64,000 nucleotides of DNA from Pseudomonas simiae (GTDB lineage Bacteria; Pseudomonadota; Gammaproteobacteria; Pseudomonadales; Pseudomonadaceae): contig NZ_FOKB01000012.1 of NCBI RefSeq assembly GCF_900111895.1, positions 60,825-124,824 on the forward strand. The letters run 5' to 3'. The position numbers were made by a program, and so were the translations under genes. The first letter of the stretch is position 1. Each line of letters starts with the position of its first letter. This document shows positions 8,330 through 17,009 of the stretch, piece after piece. The notes under the pieces were generated by a model. It searched no databases and was not told the DNA's origin. It was given only the letters and a program-made list of their open reading frames with translations.

Positions 8330-8781
8330 ATCCGCTGCGTAGAAAGCGTCTGTTGATCATTCTTGCGATTCTGGTGGGCGTCGGCATTGCCGTCGGCCTG
8401 GCCTTGAGCGCCCTGCAGCAGAACATCAACCTGTTCTACACCCCGACCCAGATCGCCAATGGCGAAGCGCCGGTGGACACACGGATCCGCGCCGGCGGCA
8501 TGGTTGAGAAGGGCTCACTGAAGCGTTCCGGTGATTCCCTCGACGTGACCTTCGTGGTCACCGACTTCAACAAGGCCGTGACCATCACCTACCGCGGCAT
8601 CCTCCCGGACCTGTTCCGCGAAGGCCAGGGCATCGTCGCCCTGGGCAAGCTCAATGCCGACGGCGTGGTGGTGGCCGACGAAGTGCTGGCCAAGCACGAT
8701 GAGAAATACATGCCGCCGGAAGTCACCAAGGCCCTGAAAGACAGCGGCCAATCCGCGCCAACGCCTGCCAAGGAGGGCTAA
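8326..8781 (+). CDS. ccmE: Heme chaperone CcmE
   Basis: Periplasmic, membrane-anchored chaperone that binds heme covalently and delivers it to CcmF. The 151-residue protein has an N-terminal anchor (residues 9-30), an OB-fold, and the heme-attachment motif HDEKY with His124 and Tyr128. GTG start at 8326 overlaps the ccmD stop. The length and motif are normal. Confidence 0.95.
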   Translation: MNPLRRKRLLIILAILVGVGIAVGLALSALQQNINLFYTPTQIANGEAPVDTRIRAGGMVEKGSLKRSGDSLDVTFVVTDFNKAVTITYRGILPDLFREGQGIVALGKLNADGVVVADEVLAKHDEKYMPPEVTKALKDSGQSAPTPAKEG

Positions 8782-8784
8782 GCC

Positions 8785-10773
8785 ATGACGTCCGCACTGT
8801 TTATTCCGGAGCTGGGGCAGTTGGCGATGATCCTCGCCCTGTGCTTTGCCATCGTCCAGGCCGTGGTGCCATTGCTCGGCGCCTGGCGCGGTGATCGCTT
8901 GTGGATGAGCCTGGCGCAGCCTGCGGCCTGGGGCCAGTTTGCGTTCCTGCTGTTCGCGTTTGGCTGCCTGACCTACGCCTTCATGACCGACGACTTTTCC
9001 GTCGCCTACGTCGCCAACAACTCCAACACGGCGTTGCCTTGGTACTACAAGTTCAGTGCCGTGTGGGGCGCCCATGAAGGTTCGCTGCTGCTGTGGGCGT
9101 TGATCCTCGGCGGCTGGACCTTCGCCGTGTCGGTGTTCTCCCGGCAACTGCCGCAAGTGATGCTGGCTCGCGTGCTGGCGGTGATGGGCATGATCAGCAT
9201 CGGCTTCCTGCTGTTCCTGATCATGACCTCCAACCCGTTCAGCCGCATCCTGCCGCAGATCCCGGCGGACGGGCACGACCTCAACCCATTGCTGCAGGAC
9301 ATCGGCCTGATCGTGCACCCGCCGATGCTCTACATGGGTTACGTGGGGTTCTCGGTGGCCTTCGCCTTCGCCATCGCCGCCTTGCTCGGCGGACGTCTCG
9401 ATGCGGCCTGGGCGCGCTGGTCGCGGCCGTGGACCATCGTGGCCTGGGCGTTCCTCGGCATCGGTATCACCTTGGGGTCCTGGTGGGCCTACTACGAACT
9501 TGGCTGGGGCGGCTGGTGGTTCTGGGACCCGGTGGAAAACGCCTCCTTCATGCCCTGGCTGGTCGGTACCGCGCTGATTCACTCGCTGGCCGTCACCGAA
9601 AAACGCGGCGTGTTCAAGAGCTGGACCGTGCTGCTGGCCATCGCGGCGTTTTCCCTCAGCCTGCTCGGCACATTCCTTGTGCGCTCGGGTGTGCTGACCT
9701 CGGTGCATGCGTTCGCGTCCGACCCTGAGCGCGGCGTTTTCATCCTGATCTTCCTGCTGTTTGTGGTGGGGGGGTCCCTGACGTTGTTTGCGTTGCGTGC
9801 GCCAGTGGTCAAGAGCCGGGTCGGCTTCAACCTGTGGTCGCGGGAAACCCTGTTGCTGGGCAATAACCTGGTGCTGGTGGTGGCCGCGTCGATGATCCTG
9901 CTCGGCACCCTGTACCCGCTGGTGCTGGATGCCTTGAGCGGCGCCAAGTTGTCCGTGGGCCCGCCGTACTTCAACGCGTTGTTTATCCCGTTGATGGGCC
10001 TGTTGATGGTGGTGATGGCCGTTGGCGTGCTGGTGCGCTGGAAAGACACCCCGGTGAAATGGCTGGTGGGCATGCTGATGCCGGTGCTGCTCGGCAGCGT
10101 GGCCTTGGCCGTGATCGCCGGGGTTGCCTACGGCGATTTCAACTGGGCAGTGCTCGCCACCTTCCTGCTCGCCGCCTGGGTATTGCTGGCCGGCGTGCGT
10201 GACATCTTTGACAAGACTCGCCACAAAGGCCTGATCAAAGGCCTGCCAACCCTGACCCGCAGCTATTGGGGCATGCAGATCGCCCACATCGGCATCGCCG
10301 TGTGCGCCCTGGGTGTGGTGCTCTCCAGTCAGAACAGCGCCGAGCGCGACCTGCGCCTGGCACCGGGAGAGTCCATGGACCTGGCCGGTTACCACTTCAT
10401 TTTTGAAGGCGCCAAGCACTTCGAAGGGCCGAACTTCACGTCAGACAAAGGCACCGTTCGTGTAGTCCGCAACGGTAAGGAAATCGCCGTGCTGCACCCG
10501 GAAAAACGTCTGTACACCGTGCAGAGTTCGATGATGACCGAGGCCGGTATCGACGCCGGTTTCACCCGCGACCTGTATGTGGCGCTGGGTGAACCCTTGG
10601 GCGACGGTGCCTGGGCGGTGCGTGTGCATGTGAAACCGTTTGTACGCTGGATCTGGTTCGGCGGCTTGCTCACCGGTTTCGGTGGTTTGCTGGCTGCGCT
10701 GGACCGGCGTTATCGGGTCAAGGTCAAGAGCCGGGTGCGTGAAGCCCTCGGTCTGCAAGGAGCGGCGGTATGA
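8785..10773 (+). CDS. ccmF: Cytochrome c heme lyase subunit CcmF
   Basis: Central subunit of the heme ligation complex; it takes heme from CcmE and attaches it to apocytochrome c. The 662-residue polytopic protein carries the WWD domain WGGWWFWDPVENASFMPWL near residues 235-253 and conserved periplasmic histidine loops. It starts after a good ribosome binding site (AAGGAGGG) and overlaps ccmG by ATGA. A 634-codon antisense open frame across this gene is a composition artefact. Confidence 0.96.
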   Translation: MTSALFIPELGQLAMILALCFAIVQAVVPLLGAWRGDRLWMSLAQPAAWGQFAFLLFAFGCLTYAFMTDDFSVAYVANNSNTALPWYYKFSAVWGAHEGSLLLWALILGGWTFAVSVFSRQLPQVMLARVLAVMGMISIGFLLFLIMTSNPFSRILPQIPADGHDLNPLLQDIGLIVHPPMLYMGYVGFSVAFAFAIAALLGGRLDAAWARWSRPWTIVAWAFLGIGITLGSWWAYYELGWGGWWFWDPVENASFMPWLVGTALIHSLAVTEKRGVFKSWTVLLAIAAFSLSLLGTFLVRSGVLTSVHAFASDPERGVFILIFLLFVVGGSLTLFALRAPVVKSRVGFNLWSRETLLLGNNLVLVVAASMILLGTLYPLVLDALSGAKLSVGPPYFNALFIPLMGLLMVVMAVGVLVRWKDTPVKWLVGMLMPVLLGSVALAVIAGVAYGDFNWAVLATFLLAAWVLLAGVRDIFDKTRHKGLIKGLPTLTRSYWGMQIAHIGIAVCALGVVLSSQNSAERDLRLAPGESMDLAGYHFIFEGAKHFEGPNFTSDKGTVRVVRNGKEIAVLHPEKRLYTVQSSMMTEAGIDAGFTRDLYVALGEPLGDGAWAVRVHVKPFVRWIWFGGLLTGFGGLLAALDRRYRVKVKSRVREALGLQGAAV

Positions 10774-11306
10774 AGCGTTGGTTGATGGTTGTGCCGCTGG
10801 CGTTGTTCCTGGTGGTCGCCGTGTTCCTGTATCGCGGTCTGTATCTGGACCCGGCCGAGCTGCCCTCAGCGATGATCGGCAAGCCGTTCCCGGCGTTTTC
10901 ACTGCCGACCGTGCAGGGCGACAAGACCCTGACTCAAGCTGACTTGCTGGGCAAACCGGCGCTGGTCAACGTGTGGGGCACCTGGTGCATCTCCTGCCGT
11001 GTCGAACACCCGGTGCTGAACAAGCTGGCCGAGAAGGGCGTGGTGATCTACGGCATCAACTACAAGGACGACAATGCGGCGGCCTTGAAATGGCTGGCCG
11101 AGTTCCACAACCCTTATCAGCTGGATATCCGTGATGAAGACGGCAACCTCGGCCTGAACCTCGGCGTCTACGGTGCCCCGGAAACCTTTTTCATCGATGC
11201 CAAGGGCGTGATCCGTGACAAGTACGTCGGTGTGATCGACGAAGTGGTCTGGCGCGAGCAACTGGCCGCCAAGTACCAGGCACTGGTCGATGAGGCCAAG
11301 CCATGA
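10770..11306 (+). CDS. ccmG: Periplasmic thioredoxin CcmG/DsbE
   Basis: Thiol-disulfide oxidoreductase that keeps the CXXCH cysteines of apocytochrome c and CcmH reduced. The 178-residue protein has an N-terminal membrane anchor (residues 4-22) and a thioredoxin fold with the active site WCISC (Cys73, Cys76) and the family-typical following glutamate. Coupled to ccmF and ccmH by 4-bp overlaps. Confidence 0.95.
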   Translation: MKRWLMVVPLALFLVVAVFLYRGLYLDPAELPSAMIGKPFPAFSLPTVQGDKTLTQADLLGKPALVNVWGTWCISCRVEHPVLNKLAEKGVVIYGINYKDDNAAALKWLAEFHNPYQLDIRDEDGNLGLNLGVYGAPETFFIDAKGVIRDKYVGVIDEVVWREQLAAKYQALVDEAKP

Positions 11307-11776
11307 AGCGTCTGTTAGCCGCTGCAGTCCTGGCGCTTGGACTGGTCGGCGTGGCCCATGCCGCCATCGACACCTACGAGTTCGCCAAGGACGGTGATCG
11401 CGAGCGCTTTCGCGAACTGACCAAGGAACTGCGCTGCCCCAAGTGCCAGAACCAGGACATCGCCGACTCCAACGCACCCATCGCCGCCGACCTGCGCAAA
11501 GAGATCTTCCGCATGCTGGGGGAGGGCAAGGACAACCAGCAGATCATCGACTTCATGGTCGACCGCTACGGTGATTTCGTGCGCTACAAACCGGCCCTCA
11601 CCGGCAAGACCGCGCTGCTCTGGTTCGGCCCCGCCGGGCTGTTGCTGGCTGGCGTGGTGGTGATGGCCGTGATTGTGCGCCGCCGCCGCGCCGCGCCGAC
11701 CGATGGTTCCGACGCGCTGTCTCCTGAAGAGCGTAAACGCCTCGACCAATTGCTGGACACCAAGACTGATGATTGA
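11303..11776 (+). CDS. ccmH: Cytochrome c maturation protein CcmH
   Basis: Reduces or binds apocytochrome c in the heme lyase complex. The 157-residue protein has a signal peptide ending near AHA (residue 20), the LRCPKC redox motif (Cys45, Cys48), the NQDIADSNAPIAADLR signature, and a C-terminal transmembrane helix. It is the short CcmH; the TPR part is encoded separately by ccmI, as in other pseudomonads. Confidence 0.95.
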   Translation: MKRLLAAAVLALGLVGVAHAAIDTYEFAKDGDRERFRELTKELRCPKCQNQDIADSNAPIAADLRKEIFRMLGEGKDNQQIIDFMVDRYGDFVRYKPALTGKTALLWFGPAGLLLAGVVVMAVIVRRRRAAPTDGSDALSPEERKRLDQLLDTKTDD

Positions 11777-12956
11777 TTTCTGGCTCGCAGCCGGCTTGCT
11801 GCTTCTGATTGCCCTGAGTTTCCTGTTGATCCCTATACTGCGCGGCCGCCGTGCCCAGCGTGAAGAGGACCGCACCGCGTTGAACGTGGCGCTGTACCAA
11901 GAGCGTGTCGCCGAGCTGCAAGTGCAGCAGGACGAAGGCGTGCTCAACGCCGCGCAACTCGACACCGGCCGCGCCGAAGCGGCGCGTGAATTGCTGGCCG
12001 ACACTGAAGGTGTAGAAAAGCCCCGTAAATCGCGCCTGGGCAAGCCGCTGCCATTTCTGGCCGCGTTTTTGGTGCCAGCCCTGGGTGTTGCGCTGTACCT
12101 GCATTATGGGGCCAGCGACAAGGTTGAACTCACCCGCGAATTCGCCCAGCCACCGGTGTCCATGGAAGACATGACCCAGCGCCTGGAACGCGCCGCTGCC
12201 GCCCAGCCGGATTCGGCAGAAGGCTTGTACTTTCTGGGCCGTGCCTACATGGCCCAGGACCGGTCCGCCGATGCCGCCAACGTGTTCGAACGCACCGTGG
12301 CGCTGGCCGGTCGTCAGCCGGAACTGCTCGGCCAGTGGGCCCAGGCGCAGTACTTTGCCGACAACAAACAGTGGTCGCCCAAGGTTCAGGCGTTGACGGA
12401 CGAGGCCTTGAAGCTTGATCCGAAGGAAGTCACCAGCCTTGGCCTGCTGGGTATCGCTGCGTTTGAAGGCCAGCGTTATCAGGAGGCTATCGACTACTGG
12501 AACCGTCTGCTGGCCCAGCTGCCACCGGAAGACAACTCCCGTGCGGCGTTGCAAGGCGGTATCGACCGTGCTGCCGAAAAACTCAAAGAGAGCGGTGGCA
12601 CCGTCGCCCCTCAAAAAGCCGCGATGAAAGTTCGTGTGGATCTGAGCGCCGACGTGAAGGCCAAAGCCCTGCCCACCGACAGCGTATTCATCTTCGCCCG
12701 CGCCGTGAAAGGCCCGCCGGCACCGTTGGCAGCCAAACGCGTCACCGTCGCCGAACTGCCGATCACCGTCGAACTGGGCGATGCCGACGCAATGATGCCG
12801 CAGTTGAAACTGTCGAACTTCCCCGAAGTCCAACTGGTTGCGCGCATATCCCGGGCAGGTGTTCCGACAGCTGGCGAATGGATCGGCCGCAGCCAACCCT
12901 TGGCCAGCACCACCACTGCGCTGCAGCAGCTGACCATCGACAGTCCGGATAAGTAA
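11769..12956 (+). CDS. ccmI: Cytochrome c maturation TPR protein CcmI
   Basis: Apocytochrome c chaperone of the heme lyase complex (CcmI/CycH). The 395-residue protein has two N-terminal transmembrane helices flanking a cytoplasmic coiled segment, then a periplasmic TPR region (about 130-270, with GLYFLGRAYMAQ) and a beta-rich C-terminal domain. ATG at 11769 overlaps the ccmH end by 8 bp and decides the start. Confidence 0.93.
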   Translation: MIDFWLAAGLLLLIALSFLLIPILRGRRAQREEDRTALNVALYQERVAELQVQQDEGVLNAAQLDTGRAEAARELLADTEGVEKPRKSRLGKPLPFLAAFLVPALGVALYLHYGASDKVELTREFAQPPVSMEDMTQRLERAAAAQPDSAEGLYFLGRAYMAQDRSADAANVFERTVALAGRQPELLGQWAQAQYFADNKQWSPKVQALTDEALKLDPKEVTSLGLLGIAAFEGQRYQEAIDYWNRLLAQLPPEDNSRAALQGGIDRAAEKLKESGGTVAPQKAAMKVRVDLSADVKAKALPTDSVFIFARAVKGPPAPLAAKRVTVAELPITVELGDADAMMPQLKLSNFPEVQLVARISRAGVPTAGEWIGRSQPLASTTTALQQLTIDSPDK

Positions 12957-12972
12957 TTTCGAGGAAACGCCT

Positions 12973-13368
12973 ATGACCGCACTCGCAAGAATCACCCTGC
13001 TCAGCCTGGTATTGGGCCTGAGCGCTTGTGCGGTCCACCGCCCACCTCCTGCGCCCACCGGCCCGACCATTCCACCGTCGGGCCCGTCGACCCAGCCGAG
13101 CACCAAGCCGTCCGGCCCGGTGACCCCAGCGCCGAAGCCAGTGCCGACTAAGTCAGCGACGTTCGCCCCACCGCCGGGCGCGGTGAGCCACTGGGACGGC
13201 AGGATGCAGGTGTATGTGCTCGACGAACAGCCCGACACCTTCTACCGCCAGCGCACCTACTACCGTTGGAGCAACGGCTGGAGCCGCTCCATCAGCCCGA
13301 ACGGCCCATGGGAAGAAACCGACGTGCAAGGCGTGCCGCCGGGGTTGAGCAAGCAATACGCGCAATGA
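12973..13368 (+). CDS. Proline-rich lipoprotein of unknown function
   Basis: 131 residues: a signal peptide with lipobox LSAC, a proline/threonine/serine-rich linker (about residues 18-60), and a small C-terminal domain with aromatic motifs (TYYRWSNGWSRS). It lies 16 bases after ccmI and before the operon terminator, so it is probably cotranscribed with ccm, but no role in cytochrome maturation is known to me. Confidence 0.8.
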   Translation: MTALARITLLSLVLGLSACAVHRPPPAPTGPTIPPSGPSTQPSTKPSGPVTPAPKPVPTKSATFAPPPGAVSHWDGRMQVYVLDEQPDTFYRQRTYYRWSNGWSRSISPNGPWEETDVQGVPPGLSKQYAQ

Positions 13369-13369
13369 C

Positions 13370-13400
13370 AAAAGGCGACCTTTGAAAGGTCGCCTTTTTT
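13370..13400 (+). terminator. Rho-independent terminator of the ccm operon
   Basis: AAAGGCGACCTT and AAGGTCGCCTTT form a 12-bp stem with a short loop, followed by a T run. Confidence 0.9.
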
Positions 13401-13647
13401 ATTCTCAACAGCCAACCTGGCCCTCAACCCCCCACTTACCGTCGCCCCAGGTAAGAGGGCGCGCCAAACGTGGTGCGCGGCGGGTGGGACTCGGGTAATG
13501 TGGCCGCCGCCGGCCTGGCGGCTGAGGGATTGCTGGGTATACTTTCCAGTGACTATTGCCCGGCCAGCCTCTGGGGAGCAGTCAAGATGATTAGCCTGGG
13601 CTTCCGGTAGTGCAACAAGCAGGGCGACAAGCGAAGAGGGTGTTTTG

Positions 13648-14220
13648 ATGGCAGGCAGGTTGATCTATCTCATCGGGCCCTCCGGCTCGGGCAAGGACAG
13701 CCTGCTGGATGCCGCACGCCCACGTCTGGCCGAGCGCGGTTGTCGCATTGTGCGCCGCGTTATCACTCGCTCGGCAGAAGCGGTGGGCGAGGCGGCGCAA
13801 GGGGTCAGCCCGGAGCAGTTCGCCTCGATGCAGGCCGAGGGCGCATTTGCGCTCAGCTGGCAGGCGAATGGCTTGTCCTATGGCATTCCGAAAGTGATCG
13901 ACGATTGGTTGGCGGCAGGTGACGACGTGCTGGTCAACGGCTCCCGCGCGCACCTGGCACAGACCCGCGAGCGTTATCCGACGTCGCTGGTGTTGCTGCT
14001 GACGGTGGATCAGGCGGTACTACGCCAGCGCCTGATCGCACGCGGGCGTGAGGCACTGTTGGATATCGACGCCCGCCTGGCACGCAATGCGCGGTTCACT
14101 GCCGAGTTGATCGCGGGGAATGGGGCGGGGTTGTTCGTGCTGGACAACTCCGGTCCCCTGGAACATACGGTCGAGCGCCTGCTGTGCTGCCTCGACCACG
14201 GGCACTCGGCATGCGCCTGA
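13648..14220 (+). CDS. phnN: Ribose 1,5-bisphosphokinase PhnN
   Basis: Predicted to phosphorylate ribose 1,5-bisphosphate to PRPP, a step linked to phosphonate breakdown. The 190-residue P-loop protein has Walker A GPSGSGKDS at residues 9-17 and the guanylate-kinase-like RRVITRSAEAVGE segment. ATG at 13648 follows GAAGAGGG. No other phn genes are nearby; in many pseudomonads phnN lies at the end of a phn operon, so this copy is an orphan here. Confidence 0.85.
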   Translation: MAGRLIYLIGPSGSGKDSLLDAARPRLAERGCRIVRRVITRSAEAVGEAAQGVSPEQFASMQAEGAFALSWQANGLSYGIPKVIDDWLAAGDDVLVNGSRAHLAQTRERYPTSLVLLLTVDQAVLRQRLIARGREALLDIDARLARNARFTAELIAGNGAGLFVLDNSGPLEHTVERLLCCLDHGHSACA

Positions 14221-14315
14221 CGCGGGCGTTGTGCAGTATTGAGGAAATCGGTGCGCAACACGGGGTGTCGACATTTAGGAACCGAGCGCGTTCCTCTACG
14301 TGCCATTCATTGAGG

Positions 14316-14470
14316 CTATAGGGTCAGCTCGACGGGATCATCCGTGTTGGTGATAGTGAACCCGTCCACCTATTCCAGACCAGTTCACCGATGCGCAGGG
14401 CGACGTCGATGTCTTCTCATGTGTTTACGGTGTCGAGCAGGCAGGTTTTCAATATCCCGTAAAACAGCCG
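14316..14470 (-). pseudogene. Decayed coding remnant
   Basis: Reading the minus strand gives RLFYGILKTCLLDTVNT, an in-frame TGA at 14417-14419, then EDIDVALRIGELVWN, and after a one-base frame change near 14370, VDGFTITNTDDPVELTL and a TAG at 14316-14318. The three blocks look protein-like and together suggest a small broken gene. I cannot assign a family. The rest of the 14221-14551 gap holds nothing I recognise. Confidence 0.3.
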
Positions 14471-14551
14471 TCAGTCAGCCCCGCGTCTTTTGTGCTTGAG
14501 TAAAGATAACTCTAGGGTTACTTTTATTCAGGCCAAGCCAAGGAGGCAGGG

Positions 14552-14740
14552 GTGCAAAGCAGGTTATTGATCAAAGAACTGCAAGAGGCGGGTTGGGTGT
14601 TGGACCGGGTCGCGGGCAGTCATCATATTTTTACTCACCGCTATAACCCGTACACCATCCCGGTACCCCACCCAAAAAAGGACCTGCCGCTGGGCACTGT
14701 CAAAAGCATCAGGAAACGCGCCGGCTTGTTTCAGTTTTAA
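14552..14740 (+). CDS. hicA: HicA-type mRNA interferase toxin
   Basis: A 62-residue YcfA/HicA-fold protein, predicted to cleave mRNA. The core GSHHIFTH (residues 22-29) holds the conserved catalytic histidine (His24), followed by the basic segment PHPKKDLPLGTVKSIRKRAG typical of the family, quoted here in part as GTVKSIRKRAG. GTG start follows a strong AAGGAGGCAGG site. It is 11 bases upstream of hicB, the usual toxin-first order. Confidence 0.93.
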   Translation: MQSRLLIKELQEAGWVLDRVAGSHHIFTHRYNPYTIPVPHPKKDLPLGTVKSIRKRAGLFQF

Positions 14741-14751
14741 GGAGAACATTC

Positions 14752-15156
14752 ATGCAATACCCAATCTGTATCGAATGGGGCGATGACTTCACCGCCACCG
14801 GTATTCAGATCCCCGACATCCCTGGCGCAGTCACCGCAGGGGACAGCTTTGAGGAGGCCTATAACGCTGCAGTGGAAGTCGCCCACATCATGCTGCAAGA
14901 GATTGCCGCAGAGGGTGGACCGATTCCCCTGCCAACGTCGGTCGCCAACCATCATGCGCACGAAGATTACGCCGGCATGGGCTGGGGGATGTTGGAGTTG
15001 GACATCTCGCCCTACCTGGGCAAGACCGAGAAGGTCAATGTGACCTTGCCCGGTTATGTGATCCGACGCATCGACCGTTATGTGCGTGAGCACAAGGTCA
15101 AGAGCCGCTCTTCCTTTCTGGCGGATGCCGCGCTGGAGAAGCTGGTGCGGTCCTGA
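14752..15156 (+). CDS. hicB: HicB-type antitoxin
   Basis: The 134-residue antitoxin has the degenerate RNase-H-like HicB fold at the N-terminus (IQIPDIPGAVTAGDSFEEA, residues about 19-37) and a C-terminal ribbon-helix-helix DNA-binding part (KVNVTLPGYVIRRIDRYV). HicB neutralises HicA and represses its own operon. ATG at 14752 follows AAGGAGAA. The pair is likely autoregulated from the gap upstream of hicA. Confidence 0.94.
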   Translation: MQYPICIEWGDDFTATGIQIPDIPGAVTAGDSFEEAYNAAVEVAHIMLQEIAAEGGPIPLPTSVANHHAHEDYAGMGWGMLELDISPYLGKTEKVNVTLPGYVIRRIDRYVREHKVKSRSSFLADAALEKLVRS

Positions 15157-15461
15157 GGAAGATTTAAGGGATATGTCCTGATCGTTGGGAAAACAGCGTA
15201 CTGGCACGCGAAGTGCTTTTTTAGATTTTGTTTTTTTCTTGTTAAAACAACTCGATGCCGCCCGGAATTTTGTGTTGTCGGGTGTTTAAATTGCAACGGA
15301 ATACCTGGTTGTATCGCCTCCTGTTTCGAGGCGCGCAGGTGTTGCGGTTAGAACCAAATCCGCGTTGGTATCGGATTTTTCAGCGTGCGAATTTACCTCT
15401 GGAAGGGTTGGTCAACGATCGCTTGGCCGGCTCCCGTTATTGAAACCAAAGGTGTCGCACA
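15157..15461. other. AT-richer gap between hicB and the metalloprotease gene
   Basis: This 305-base stretch is visibly richer in A and T (for example 15217-15245) than its surroundings, with a short TTGTTAAAACAA inverted repeat at about 15240. It probably holds the promoter of the metalloprotease gene. A possible small open frame lies in its right half. Confidence 0.4.
15255..15443 (+). CDS. Possible small protein of unknown function
   Basis: An open frame of 62 codons ends 18 bases before the metalloprotease start. The product is basic and aromatic (RNTWLYRLLFRGAQVLRLEP). No good ribosome binding site precedes the ATG at 15255, and the real start could be a TTG near 15291. It could be a leader peptide or chance. 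Confidence 0.25.
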   Translation: MPPGILCCRVFKLQRNTWLYRLLFRGAQVLRLEPNPRWYRIFQRANLPLEGLVNDRLAGSRY

Positions 15462-17000
15462 ATGAATAATTATGACCTGCGCAGTAGGAGCTCTCTGAAT
15501 AGCGTGCCGGTAGCGGACTTCGGCCCGTTGGGTGTGGGGGCTGGGAGTAAACCGTCTTACACAACGGACCAGGCGGCTAATCAACTTACCCGGGAAAACC
15601 TGCGTTTTCATGACCGTAATGGTGATTCGAAAGTCGATGTGAATTACACGGTGGACAACAGCTTCACCCACCAGCAGCAGGGGCGCGTCCGCCAGGCAGT
15701 GCAGTCCTGGCAGGATGTCGCCAATATCAACTTTCGCGAGCAGGCGAGTGGGACGGACGGCACTCTCAACATTCGCAACAATCCAGGCGGTGATCGAGGG
15801 GTGGCCAGCTTTCCTGGCCGTTTCACTACCCAGACTTCAGCCACGATTGGCACGCGCAGAGAAAGCGGGGCACCGGCATTGGGCAGCCAATTTTCGGTAA
15901 CGGCTATCCATGAGATCGGCCACGCCATTGGCCTGCAGCATCCAGGGAACTACAACGGGAACGGTTTTGATTACCTGAACAGCGCGGTCTACGTCGAGGA
16001 TACCAAGGCGCGTACGGTGATGAGTTATTGGTCGGAAAAAAACCAGAAGGGACACGACTTCAAAGGGCAGAATCCGTCCGCGCCGATGATGGACGATATT
16101 GCAGCGGCACAACGCTTGTACGGGGCCAATCACCAAACCCGTAACACCAATACCACCTATGGCTTCAACTCCAATACTGAGCGCGAGGCGATGAGCCTCA
16201 AGAGCGCTGCTGACAAACCGGTTTTCTGTGTCTGGGACGGTGGTGGCGTCGACACGATGGACTTCTCCGGGTTCTCCCAGGATCAGAACATCAACCTGAA
16301 AGCCGAATCGTTTTCCGATGTGGGCGGGCTGAAGGGCAATGTGTCCATTGCCAAGGGCTGCATGATTGAAAACGCGATTGGCGGCTCTGGCCGGGACACT
16401 GTGTCGGGCAATGAGGCCGCGAATCGGCTCAAGGGCGGCGGAGGGGGCGACACCCTGAGAGGCGGTGGCGGCGCGGACACCTTTGTCTACGACAAGGCCA
16501 GCGACTCCACGCCGACTGACCCGGACATGATCCAGGATTTCACCAGCGGTACGGACAAGATCGATGTGTCGGGCGCCTTGAAGGGCGCTGGGCTGAGCGG
16601 CCTGGCCTTCACTGATCGGTTCACGGGGCGAGCCGGTGAAGCGGTGCTCAAGCATGACCCCGGCACAGGCCTTTCAAGCCTGGCCATTGACCTGAAGGGA
16701 ACGGGCAACGCGGACCTATTGATCAAGAGCAAGGGCGCGATCAAGCCAACTGATGTGCAGTGGGGCGGTCAAGCGCCTGAGGTTCAGCCTGCACCTGCAC
16801 CCGTGCCGACACCCACGCCGACACCGACACCGCCTCCGGTCCCAACACCCGCTCCCTCCCCGTTGCCGGATAAGGCACAGGAACACGCCGCCGGCTTGAT
16901 TCAGATGTTCGCCACCACCCTGCTAGCATTTTTCTCGCAGTTGCTGAGCCGGCTGACATCGCCGTCCGGCCAAGCATCCGCGGAAAAAAACCAGTCTTGA
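15462..17000 (+). CDS. Serralysin-like RTX metalloprotease with C-terminal extension
   Basis: Predicted secreted zinc protease of family M10B. The 512-residue protein has HEIGHAIGLQHPG with zinc ligands His150, His154 and His160, and the Met-turn VMSYW at 186-190. Glycine/aspartate RTX calcium-binding repeats lie at about 307-338. A segment ending ADLLIKSKGAIKPTDVQW (residues 417-434) aligns with where AprA-type proteases normally end. Beyond it are 78 extra residues: a Pro/Thr/Ala linker and a hydrophobic helix (AAGLIQMFATTLLAFFSQLL). There is no Sec signal, as expected for type I export. No aprDEF exporter or inhibitor gene adjoins. Confidence 0.9.
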   Translation: MNNYDLRSRSSLNSVPVADFGPLGVGAGSKPSYTTDQAANQLTRENLRFHDRNGDSKVDVNYTVDNSFTHQQQGRVRQAVQSWQDVANINFREQASGTDGTLNIRNNPGGDRGVASFPGRFTTQTSATIGTRRESGAPALGSQFSVTAIHEIGHAIGLQHPGNYNGNGFDYLNSAVYVEDTKARTVMSYWSEKNQKGHDFKGQNPSAPMMDDIAAAQRLYGANHQTRNTNTTYGFNSNTEREAMSLKSAADKPVFCVWDGGGVDTMDFSGFSQDQNINLKAESFSDVGGLKGNVSIAKGCMIENAIGGSGRDTVSGNEAANRLKGGGGGDTLRGGGGADTFVYDKASDSTPTDPDMIQDFTSGTDKIDVSGALKGAGLSGLAFTDRFTGRAGEAVLKHDPGTGLSSLAIDLKGTGNADLLIKSKGAIKPTDVQWGGQAPEVQPAPAPVPTPTPTPTPPPVPTPAPSPLPDKAQEHAAGLIQMFATTLLAFFSQLLSRLTSPSGQASAEKNQS

Positions 17001-17009
17001 ACCGCTGCC

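Noticed and set aside
8515..10419. 634-codon open frame antisense to ccmF
   Set aside because: The product is His/Gln/Gly-rich with no family motifs; it mirrors the codon pattern of the real gene on the other strand, as often happens in GC-rich genomes.
11598..13238. 546-codon open frame antisense to ccmH-ccmI and the lipoprotein
   Set aside because: Spans three real genes on the opposite strand and shows no protein features.
14372..14413. DVALRIGEL in the remnant as a LysR-regulator fragment
   Set aside because: The short match resembles LysR effector domains, but the blocks on either side do not fit that family.
15462..17000. Complete apr-type secretion locus
   Set aside because: No ABC exporter, membrane fusion protein or inhibitor gene lies on either side of the metalloprotease.
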